This document shows, in pieces, positions 34,709 through 41,686 of a DNA stretch of 64,000 nt (position 1 is the stretch's first letter; each line of letters begins with the position of its first letter). Source of the DNA: Streptomyces sp. NBC_00576 (GTDB lineage Bacteria > Actinomycetota > Actinomycetes > Streptomycetales > Streptomycetaceae); contig NZ_CP107780.1 in NCBI RefSeq assembly GCF_036345175.1, positions 5,828,001 to 5,892,000 of the forward strand. Reading direction: 5' to 3'. The translations under genes were made by a program, and so were the position numbers. The notes under the pieces are model-generated. The model was not told where the DNA came from, searched no databases, and was given only the letters and a program-made list of their open reading frames with translations.

Positions 34709-35284
34709 GTGCTTCTCTCAGACAAGGACATCCGGGCCGAGATCGACTCCGGGCGGGTACGGATCGATCCCTACGACGAATCCATGGTGCAGCCGTCGAG
34801 CGTCGACGTGCGCCTCGACCGCTACTTCCGGGTGTTCGAGAACCACCGCTACCCCCACATCGACCCCTCCATCGAGCAGGCGGATCTGACGCGGCTGGTG
34901 GAGCCCGAGGGTGACGAGCCGTTCATCCTCCACCCCGGGGAGTTCGTGCTCGCCTCGACCTACGAGGTCATCAGCCTCCCCGACGACCTCGCCTCCCGCC
35001 TCGAAGGCAAGAGCTCGCTCGGGCGGCTCGGGCTCGTCACGCACTCCACCGCCGGGTTCATCGACCCCGGGTTCTCCGGCCACGTGACGCTCGAACTCTC
35101 CAACCTCGCGACGCTGCCGATCAAACTCTGGCCCGGTATGAAGATCGGCCAGCTGTGCCTGTTCCAGCTGAGTTCGTCGGCCGAGTTCCCGTACGGCAGC
35201 GAGCGGTACGGCTCGCGCTACCAGGGGCAGCGCGGGCCCACCGCCTCCCGGTCCTTCCTCAACTTCCACCGGACGCAGGTATGA
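34709..35284 (+). CDS. dcd: dCTP deaminase
   Basis: The GTG start opens LLSDKDIRAEIDSGRVRIDP; 191 residues, the family's usual length. Diagnostic blocks are MVQPSSVDVRLD, the SSLGRLGL loop and HSTAGFIDPGFSGHVTLELS, which holds the catalytic Glu and trimer contacts. The C-terminal lid contains SERYGSRYQGQRGPT. The enzyme makes dUTP, or dUMP directly in bifunctional actinobacterial forms, for thymidylate synthesis. The stop overlaps the next start (ATGA). Confidence 0.96.
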   Translation: MLLSDKDIRAEIDSGRVRIDPYDESMVQPSSVDVRLDRYFRVFENHRYPHIDPSIEQADLTRLVEPEGDEPFILHPGEFVLASTYEVISLPDDLASRLEGKSSLGRLGLVTHSTAGFIDPGFSGHVTLELSNLATLPIKLWPGMKIGQLCLFQLSSSAEFPYGSERYGSRYQGQRGPTASRSFLNFHRTQV

Positions 35285-35790
35285 CGGTCATACGCGAGGA
35301 ACTCTCCTACGAACGGTTCGGCGTCGCCGTCCGCGAACTCGCGCAGACCATCGCCGACGACGGGTACGAGCCCGATGTCGTGCTCAGCATCGCGCGCGGG
35401 GGTGTGTTCGTGGCCGGCGGGCTGGCGTACGCCCTGGAGTGCAAAAATCTTCATCTGGTCAACGTCGAGTTCTATACCGGCGTGGGTCAGACGCTCGAAA
35501 TGCCCGTCATGCTGGCCCCCGTTCCCAACGCGATCGATTTCACCGACAAGAAGGTGCTGATCGCCGACGACGTGGCCGATACAGGCAAGACGCTGAAGCT
35601 CGTACACGACTTCTGTCTCGACCACGTCGCCGAGGTGCGCTCGGCCGTCATTTACGAGAAGTCCCAGAGCCTCGTCAAGTGCGAGTACGTCTGGAAGCGG
35701 ACCGATGACTGGATCAACTTCCCGTGGAGCGTGCTGCCTCCCGTACGGAGGTCGGGGGAGCCGGTCACTCCCTCGAAGGATGCGCTCTGA
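35281..35790 (+). CDS. phosphoribosyltransferase
   Basis: The product has 169 residues, coupled to dcd. The PRPP-binding loop is VLIADDVADTGKTLKLV; the N-terminal region has DVVLSIARGGVFVAGGLA (PPi loop). It belongs to the type I PRTases related to hypoxanthine/xanthine salvage enzymes. The substrate base is not evident, and coupling with dcd suggests nucleotide salvage. Confidence 0.9.
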   Translation: MTVIREELSYERFGVAVRELAQTIADDGYEPDVVLSIARGGVFVAGGLAYALECKNLHLVNVEFYTGVGQTLEMPVMLAPVPNAIDFTDKKVLIADDVADTGKTLKLVHDFCLDHVAEVRSAVIYEKSQSLVKCEYVWKRTDDWINFPWSVLPPVRRSGEPVTPSKDAL

Positions 35791-35805
35791 GACCCGTCAG
35801 CGTCC

Positions 35806-37413
35806 TTACTCGTCCTTCGTCAGCACCCCCTGCTCCGTGCCCAGCGTGCGGTCGTAGCACAGGCCCGGGCCGCGCAGGCGGTAGTGCTCGGTGGTCGTCG
35901 CGATCGCGTGGCGCTGCTCGCGGGCCACGCCGAGTGTGAAGGTCGCGTCGCCGTTGTACGTGTCGTCCAGGCGGACGTCGTCGATGCGGGCGTGGTCGCC
36001 GAAGGACATGATCACGCGGAGGCGGTTGTCCGCGTCGATGGTGGAGCGGCCGTCCAGGGTGTAGGTGCGGTCGGTACGGGATGTCACCCCGCCGCGCCGG
36101 ACCGTCTGGTCGTCCGTCCAGCGGCCCTGCTGGTTGTCGGTGGTCTCGTCCGGGGTCCAGGTGTGGGTGATGGCCGTGGTCAGGCGTCGGTCTACCGTCG
36201 TCGTCACTCGGCCGTGCGAGGTGTTCAGGTAGCCGCTCACCGTCAGACGGCGCTTGCCGCTCGTGTCGAGGGTGCGGGTGGCGCCGTCCGTGTACGTGTT
36301 CGTGACGGCCGGGTCGGTGGCCTTGTACGAGGTCAGGGCGCCCGTCACCACTGACTTGTGGGCGTCCTGCCAGACCAGGATGTTGGTCGGCGCGCTCCAG
36401 CCGGTCTGGCCCGCGGGGACGCCGGCCACCGTCACGTCGACCGTGTGTGCCTTGCCGTCGTTGAGGAGACCGGCGAAGGGGGTGAGGTCGAACTCCAGGG
36501 GGCGTACGTCGAAGGCGGTCGGGGAGGGAATCACGCTCCACAGGTACGGAGACCAGCCGCCCGTCCACACGTTCGGGTACGGGGAGGCGATCCCGGCGAG
36601 CTTCCCGTCGATCGTGACCTGGACCTCGCGGTACGGGCCGTCGTCGCCGCCCTGGCAGGAGTACGACGCGGACGGCGTGACCGCCGAGTACCAGAACTCC
36701 TCGCAGCCGCCGCCCGAGCCGGTCGCGTACACCTCGGCGAGGATGCGCTCGGCGTTGCGCGGGGTGGTGAGCTTCGCGCCCGTGGTGACGCTGTTGCCGT
36801 CGCTCAGGGGGATGACCTGGTCGGGGGCGGAGGTTTTCGCCGGGCTGTGCTCCGGGGCGTAGAACGTCAGGGTGACCTTGACGTCCAGGATGCCCGTGTA
36901 GGTGTCATTGACAACGTTGCCGATGAGCATGTCCACGGACTGGGCCTTGCTCAGTGTCTTCTCGTACCGCGTGACGTCCTTCTGCACCGACCAGTCGATG
37001 CCGTCCTGGGACGGCTCGGGGGTCGAGGTGCGGAGCATCTGGACGCCGCCGATGTCGAGGTAGCCGAGGCGGTCGTACTGGCGGCCGGCGACGCTGCCGT
37101 CGAGGCGGAGCACCACCTTCGACCAGCGGCCCGGGGTGCCGCAGGCGGTGGGCGGGGTGTAGGTGCCGGTGTAGGGCGTGAAGTCCTTGAACTTCGCCTG
37201 GGCGACGGTCACTTCGCAGGATCTGGTGTGGGGTGTGGGGATGGGCGGGGCGGCCGTCACCGGGTCGTGGTAGTCGGTGCCGAACTCCGACGGGACCGTG
37301 GTGGCGGCCCCGGCGGCCGTCGTGAGGGCCGTCAGGGTGAGGCCGAGGGCGGCGGAGACGACGGTGATCGTCCGTCCCGCTCTTCGGGCGCCGCGAGTAC
37401 GAAGAATCGTCAT
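35806..37413 (-). CDS. secreted PNGase A-like peptide-N4-asparagine amidase
   Basis: The ATG at 37413 gives 535 residues with a signal peptide (ITVVSAALGLTLTALTTAAG, cut near AGAA). The body starts PSEFGTDYHDPVTAAPPIPT and contains RSCEVTVAQAKFKDFTPYTG, VVLRLDGSVAGRQYDRLGYL, EEFWYSAVTP and ASPYPNVWTGGWSPYLWSVI. These are the blocks of the peptide N-glycosidase A family (PF12222). The enzyme would release N-glycans from glycoproteins outside the cell. A dre-like DasR site lies 30-45 bases upstream, fitting control by N-acetylglucosamine. It is convergent with the phosphoribosyltransferase gene. Confidence 0.85.
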   Translation of the reverse strand: MTILRTRGARRAGRTITVVSAALGLTLTALTTAAGAATTVPSEFGTDYHDPVTAAPPIPTPHTRSCEVTVAQAKFKDFTPYTGTYTPPTACGTPGRWSKVVLRLDGSVAGRQYDRLGYLDIGGVQMLRTSTPEPSQDGIDWSVQKDVTRYEKTLSKAQSVDMLIGNVVNDTYTGILDVKVTLTFYAPEHSPAKTSAPDQVIPLSDGNSVTTGAKLTTPRNAERILAEVYATGSGGGCEEFWYSAVTPSASYSCQGGDDGPYREVQVTIDGKLAGIASPYPNVWTGGWSPYLWSVIPSPTAFDVRPLEFDLTPFAGLLNDGKAHTVDVTVAGVPAGQTGWSAPTNILVWQDAHKSVVTGALTSYKATDPAVTNTYTDGATRTLDTSGKRRLTVSGYLNTSHGRVTTTVDRRLTTAITHTWTPDETTDNQQGRWTDDQTVRRGGVTSRTDRTYTLDGRSTIDADNRLRVIMSFGDHARIDDVRLDDTYNGDATFTLGVAREQRHAIATTTEHYRLRGPGLCYDRTLGTEQGVLTKDE

Positions 37414-37442
37414 GCGCCGCAGTGAACACCGGTGGATCGAGG

Positions 37443-37458
37443 ATGGACTAGACCTCTT
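37443..37458 (-). promoter_or_regulatory. dre-like site (DasR-responsive element)
   Basis: On the minus strand the site reads AGAGGTCTAGTCCATC. It matches the DasR consensus ACTGGTCTAGACCACT in 11 of 16 positions, including the central GGTCTAG and CCA. It lies 30-45 bases before the PNGase A-like start. DasR represses chitin/GlcNAc use genes in Streptomyces and leaves DNA when glucosamine-6-phosphate binds. Confidence 0.5.
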
Positions 37459-37470
37459 GGGGGTATTTTG

Positions 37471-37534
37471 ACCAAACATGACGGGAGGGGGTTTCCGGCC
37501 GCGGCCGGAAACCCCCTCCCGTCATGTTTGGTCT
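37471..37534. terminator. 64-bp perfect palindrome after the YIP1 gene
   Basis: Every base from 37471 to 37502 is complementary to its mirror from 37534 to 37503, with no loop and no mismatch. Landmarks are GACCAAACATGACGGGAGG at one end and the CCGCGG centre. It begins 15 bases beyond the YIP1 stop and lies upstream of the dre-like site, so it insulates the next gene. Confidence 0.85.
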
Positions 37535-37549
37535 GTGTGTCGGGAACCC

Positions 37550-38548
37550 CTAGAACGTCCCCAGCTTCACGATCGACAGCAGCGCGATCAGCTGGATCGC
37601 CGACGCACCCAGGGCCTTCGGCCACGGCAGGTCGTGGGAGCGGCGGACCATGATGGTCAGCAGTACACCCCCGGCGACCCAGGTCGCCCAGCCGAGGATC
37701 TGTACGAAGGGTGCGTCGCCGCCCGCGAACATCGCGACGAGCAGGCGGGGGGCGTCCGTGATGGACATGACCAGCATGGAGAGGCCGACCGTCGGCTGCC
37801 AGGCGCCGTCGCCGCCGAGCTGGCGGGCGAGGGTGTGGGTGACCACGCCCAGGATGAAGGCGCTCAGGACCATCGCCACGGCCGTCGTCAGCACGATCGG
37901 GATCGCGTTGTTGAGGGTGGCGTTTATCGTGTCCTCGCGCGTGTCGTCGAACCCGAAGACGGCGATCAGGCCGTACAGGAACGTGACGACGAGGGCCGGC
38001 GCCCACACCGAGTAGTCGCGCATCTGGAGAAACGTGCGGTCGGGAGCGGTGACGATCCCCCGCAGCAGTTCCTTCCAGCGCAGCCGCGGACCGGCCGGCG
38101 GGGCCGAGGCGGCGCCGGCGCGGTAGGTGTCACCCTGGTTGTACGGGTCGTCGCCGACCGTGAACGCCTGTGTGTGACCAGGGTTGTTGGCCGCGTACGG
38201 GTCCACGGGGGCGTTCGGGTGCCCGTGTCCGCGCCCCCCGTGCCCGTCGTCGCCGAAGTACTCCGGCTCGCCATGTCCGCCGCCACTGCCGCGCCCGCCC
38301 TGGCCGCCGTAACCGCCGCCGGCGTTCGCCTGCGGGGGCCACGGCCGTCCTCCGGCGTCGCCCGGGCCGCCGTACGACGGCTGTCCGCCTCCGTACGGCT
38401 GCTGCTGCGGCGCGGAGGGGTAGCCGTACGACGGGCCGCCCTGCGGGGGCTGCTGGCCGTACGGCTGCTGCCGCGGTTGTTGTTGCGGTCGCGCTTGCGG
38501 GGCGCGGTTGTTGTTGCGGTCGCCGCGTCCGATCCTGAATCCAGCCAC
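37550..38548 (-). CDS. YIP1 family membrane protein with Gly/Gln/Pro-rich N-terminus
   Basis: GTG at 38548 gives about 332 residues starting AGFRIGRGDRNNN. The first 160 residues are disordered and rich in Gly, Gln, Pro, Tyr (QQQPYGQQPPQGG). From GPRLRWKELLRGIVTAPDRT onward is the YIP1 domain with five helices (APALVVTFLYGLIAVFGF, AIPIVLTTAVAMVLSAFILG, and others). The ATG at 38605 is an alternative start. Role unknown; bacterial YIP1 proteins are assumed to act in membrane organisation. Confidence 0.8.
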   Translation of the reverse strand: MAGFRIGRGDRNNNRAPQARPQQQPRQQPYGQQPPQGGPSYGYPSAPQQQPYGGGQPSYGGPGDAGGRPWPPQANAGGGYGGQGGRGSGGGHGEPEYFGDDGHGGRGHGHPNAPVDPYAANNPGHTQAFTVGDDPYNQGDTYRAGAASAPPAGPRLRWKELLRGIVTAPDRTFLQMRDYSVWAPALVVTFLYGLIAVFGFDDTREDTINATLNNAIPIVLTTAVAMVLSAFILGVVTHTLARQLGGDGAWQPTVGLSMLVMSITDAPRLLVAMFAGGDAPFVQILGWATWVAGGVLLTIMVRRSHDLPWPKALGASAIQLIALLSIVKLGTF

Positions 38549-38703
38549 GTCATCGAACGTACCTGGTCCCGGAGAGTGACGGGTGGGGCCCGGGCTTCCG
38601 GACACCGCTTTGCTGCCCAGCTGTTACATCCCTTAAGGGGGTCCTCTAAGGGAGCCCGCACATTTCCCTGGGGAAGTATTCAGGGAACTTATTCAGCGAC
38701 GCG

Positions 38704-40071
38704 TCAGGGAAGCATCCCGTCGATCAGCCCCTCCGGCACCGACGTCACCCCGGCCGTTCTGATCCCCGACGCCGAGCCGAGCAGTCGCAGTGAGCCCGAG
38801 AGGCTGTACACGTACAGGTCGGCCTTGCCGTCGCGGTTGCCGTCGCGCAGCCGGACCTTCAGGCCGAAGGAGTCGTCGCCGGTGACGTCGCCCGGGATGC
38901 CCGCCGTGCTGCGTGCGAGCCACTGGGAGCCGGTGGCCGTGAGGCCGCCGGCCCGCCCGTACAGGACGTGGACGCCACCGGCGTACGGTTTGCCGCCGAG
39001 GGTCTCGCCGTCCGCGCTGATCGCGAGGTCCTGGCGGCCGTCGCCGTTGATGTCGCCGGCGGCGATGTGGGCGCCGAAGGAGTCGTATGTCTCCGCGTTG
39101 TCCGCGATGCCGGGCGTGTTCTGGGTGAAGCGGGCGGACTTGGCGGGGCCCGCGGCGGCGCCGTACCAAATGCTCACCTGGCCGCGGTACTTGGAGAACA
39201 GCGGGGTGCCGATGGCGATGTCGCCCTTGCCGTCCTTGTTGAAGTCGGCGATGACACCGTCGCCGCCGCGATCTGCCTCGCCCCCGTTGCCGTTCACGCG
39301 CTCCAGGCGGAGCGTGCGGCCGGGGGTGAGGGTGCTGCCGCCCTTGACGAACCAGGCGTCGGAGGCGATGTACGTGGGGGTGGCGACGTCGCCGATGACG
39401 ACGAGGTCGGTCTTGTTGTCGCCGGTCACGTTGCCCGCGATCAGGGCGGTGGCGTTGAAGGCGTCCTTGTCCACAGTCGTCACCGAACCGGCCACGCCCG
39501 AGCGGGAGATGGCGCCCCGGTAGACATACGCCTTGCCGCCCGCGACGACGGCCAGGTCCTTCTTGCCGTCCCCGTTGAAGTCGCCGACCGCGAGGTCCGA
39601 GCCCATCCGGGCGTACGAATCGTTCACCCTGGCCGGGATGCTGGTGCCGCCGGACAGGCCCGTCCTGCTGCCCCAGAGGACGGTGACCGTGCCCTGGTCC
39701 GTGCGCCCGGACACCTCCTTGCCGGTGGCGGCGACGGCCAGGTCGCCGTACCCGTCGGCGTTGAAGTCGGCGGCGGCCCGGACGTACCCGAACTCGTCGT
39801 AGGCCTTGTCGGAGCCGGGGACTCCGGCGCTGTTCTGGCTGACGTACTGGACCTTGGTGCCCGGCCCGTTCGCCGTACCGAAGGTGACCTTGACGGCGCC
39901 GCCCGGGAGCTCGTACTCGGCGCCGTAGGAGAACTCGGCGTAGTCGCGGTAGCCGTCGCCGTTGAAGTCGTCGGCCGGCCGGGAGGGTGCCGCGGTGACC
40001 GTGGTGACGGGCAGGGCGGTGAGCAGACCGGTGGTGAGCGTGGCGGCCAGGAGGAGGGTGCGCTTGCGCAA
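38704..40071 (-). CDS. secreted FG-GAP/VCBS-repeat beta-propeller protein
   Basis: TTG start (GGAG upstream); 455 residues. Signal peptide LLLAATLTTGLLTALPVTTV, then about seven blades with Asp-rich calcium loops: DDFNGDGYRD, ADFNADGYGDLAV, GDFNGDGKKDLAV, GNVTGDNKTDLVV, ADFNKDGKGDIAI, GDINGDGRQDLAI, DGNRDGKADLYV. This is an integrin-alpha-like propeller. Such proteins are abundant in Streptomyces secretomes; binding partners are unknown. An ECF-like promoter motif is found about 75-105 bases upstream. Confidence 0.9.
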   Translation of the reverse strand: MRKRTLLLAATLTTGLLTALPVTTVTAAPSRPADDFNGDGYRDYAEFSYGAEYELPGGAVKVTFGTANGPGTKVQYVSQNSAGVPGSDKAYDEFGYVRAAADFNADGYGDLAVAATGKEVSGRTDQGTVTVLWGSRTGLSGGTSIPARVNDSYARMGSDLAVGDFNGDGKKDLAVVAGGKAYVYRGAISRSGVAGSVTTVDKDAFNATALIAGNVTGDNKTDLVVIGDVATPTYIASDAWFVKGGSTLTPGRTLRLERVNGNGGEADRGGDGVIADFNKDGKGDIAIGTPLFSKYRGQVSIWYGAAAGPAKSARFTQNTPGIADNAETYDSFGAHIAAGDINGDGRQDLAISADGETLGGKPYAGGVHVLYGRAGGLTATGSQWLARSTAGIPGDVTGDDSFGLKVRLRDGNRDGKADLYVYSLSGSLRLLGSASGIRTAGVTSVPEGLIDGMLP

Positions 40072-40144
40072 GGCTGGATCTCCACGAGGAAGAGGGAAGA
40101 AGGCAGGCGGGGATCGGCCCCGGGGAAGCGGCCGGCGAACAGGA

Positions 40145-40174
40145 GACCCACAGCAAGGGGCAAGAGTTGTACGG
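40145..40174 (-). promoter_or_regulatory. ECF-sigma-like promoter before the FG-GAP gene
   Basis: On the minus strand CCGTACAAC (40174-40166) is followed by 18 bases and GTC (40147-40145). The same CCGTACAAC-N18-GTC arrangement precedes two PA14/Fn3 genes at 57.5 and 55.4 kb. An AAC -35 and GTC -10 are characteristic of ECF sigma promoters. Confidence 0.5.
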
Positions 40175-40241
40175 GATTTGAGTAAATTATTGAGACGCGT
40201 GGGGCGTACGGACTACGGGGACTCCGATCACAGGGCTCCGA

Positions 40242-41552
40242 TCACAGGAACTCCGAGCTGGAGAACGTCACCGAAGGCTTCGCCGCCACCAGGCCCTGCT
40301 TCACCCCGGGATAGACAGCCACCTCGTCCCACGTCTCCCCCCGGTACGTCCGCACCGCCAGGTCCGCCCGGCCGTCCCCGTCGAAGTCCCCGACCGTGAG
40401 GACCCGGGTCGTGCCCCGGGTGGGCGGCGCGACGGTCACCATGCCCGTCGCCGAGAGACCGGCCGTCGCTGTCGGCGCCCGGAACACCCGCAGCCGCGAG
40501 CCGCTGGAGACGAGTTCGTCGCGGCCGTCGCCGTCGAAGTCGCCGGTGTCGAGCATCGAGCCGGGGGAGGCGAGGGTGCCGGAGGTCGCGTCGGGGAGGT
40601 CGTAGCGCAGTGACGTTTCGCCCATCGCGCCCACCGCCGCGTCCAGGTCCTTCCCCTTGCCGAAGCGGCCGAGGGCGACGTCGATGCCCTCGGGCAGCAC
40701 CGTCCCGGTGCGCGTCGGGCCGTTCGGGCCGCCGAGGACGACCGCCGACTTCGCGGTGCCGTCCGCCGTACGGACGACCAGGTCGTCGTATCCGTCATGG
40801 TTCACGTCGGCCGCCGGGCCCGTGGGGACGTTGCCGGGAGCGGTGATCGGCGCACCGGCCTTGCGTGGGGCGCCCTTGCGGGAGAACGGGCCGCGCAGAT
40901 AGCTGAGTTGGACGTTCGAGGCGTGGACGACGAGGTCCTGGGCGCCGTCGCCGTCGAAGTCGCCGCACACCGGCTGGTCGGGCCAGTCGTTGCCGGCACG
41001 GGCCTGGTCGGGGATCGCGAGGGTGACCGCGCGGCCGGTGAGGCCGTCCGGGGAGCCGAAGAGGAGCTGGAGGGGTACCGGGGGCCGGCCCTGGCCGTCG
41101 TAGGGCGGGTCCGTCGACACGACCAGGTCGGTGAAGCCGTCGCCGTCGAGGTCGCAGCCGGCCTCCGCGTCGAAGACCGCCGGCAACTGGCCCTTCGTAC
41201 GGGCCGCTTGACGCGTCGGGCTCAGCAACTGCCGGGCGCCGGGGACGAGTCCGCCCGGTGAGCCGTAGACGATGCCGATACCGGCGTCGTCGGTGTGGAG
41301 CTGGTCCTTGACCAGGTCGTTGAGAACCAGGTCACGGTGGCCGTCACCGTTGAAGTCGTCGGCGACCTTGCTGCCGTCGCCCTGCGGTATCGGGCGTTGG
41401 GCGGGGGCCTTGGCGACCCGGACGGGGGTCTGGCCGGCGGCTGCCGGGTCGTCGCCGGACAGGGGGCCGCAGGCGGTGAGGGCCACCAGGGCGCCGATGG
41501 CCGCCAAGCCGCTGGTGGCCGCCGTACCCCAACCACCTCTTCGCACCCGCAT
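40242..41552 (-). CDS. FG-GAP/VCBS-repeat lipoprotein
   Basis: From ATG 41552 the product is 436 residues with lipobox ALTACGP (Cys near residue 28). Blades carry DDFNGDGHRDLVL, CDLDGDGFTDLVV, GDFDGDGAQDLVV, ADVNHDGYDDLVV, GDFDGDGRDELVS and GDFDGDGRADLAV. Upstream starts at 41579 and 41594 exist but lengthen the basic leader unhelpfully. It is a paralogue of the previous gene, anchored in the membrane rather than released. No partner gene is evident. Confidence 0.88.
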   Translation of the reverse strand: MRVRRGGWGTAATSGLAAIGALVALTACGPLSGDDPAAAGQTPVRVAKAPAQRPIPQGDGSKVADDFNGDGHRDLVLNDLVKDQLHTDDAGIGIVYGSPGGLVPGARQLLSPTRQAARTKGQLPAVFDAEAGCDLDGDGFTDLVVSTDPPYDGQGRPPVPLQLLFGSPDGLTGRAVTLAIPDQARAGNDWPDQPVCGDFDGDGAQDLVVHASNVQLSYLRGPFSRKGAPRKAGAPITAPGNVPTGPAADVNHDGYDDLVVRTADGTAKSAVVLGGPNGPTRTGTVLPEGIDVALGRFGKGKDLDAAVGAMGETSLRYDLPDATSGTLASPGSMLDTGDFDGDGRDELVSSGSRLRVFRAPTATAGLSATGMVTVAPPTRGTTRVLTVGDFDGDGRADLAVRTYRGETWDEVAVYPGVKQGLVAAKPSVTFSSSEFL

Positions 41553-41628
41553 CCGCACCCTGCACCTCGTCCGGATCATTGACCCCATTGGCAACGACTC
41601 AGTAATGATGCACGTGTTCGAGATACCG

Positions 41629-41667
41629 CGACAGCCCCGTGCCCGTACGAGGGGCAGGGGGCTGTCG
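41629..41667. terminator. terminator after the Fe-S oxidoreductase gene
   Basis: Stem CGACAGCCCC (41629-41638) with GGGGCTGTCG (41658-41667), strengthened by inner TGCCC/GGGCA. It lies about 20 bases beyond the stop of the gene on the minus strand. Confidence 0.7.
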
Positions 41668-41686
41668 GTCGTAACAGCGGGGCCGG

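Noticed and set aside
38130..38540. Arg/Gly-rich frames under the N-terminus of the YIP1 protein
   Set aside because: They are shadows of the Gln/Gly/Pro-rich disordered region of the real gene.
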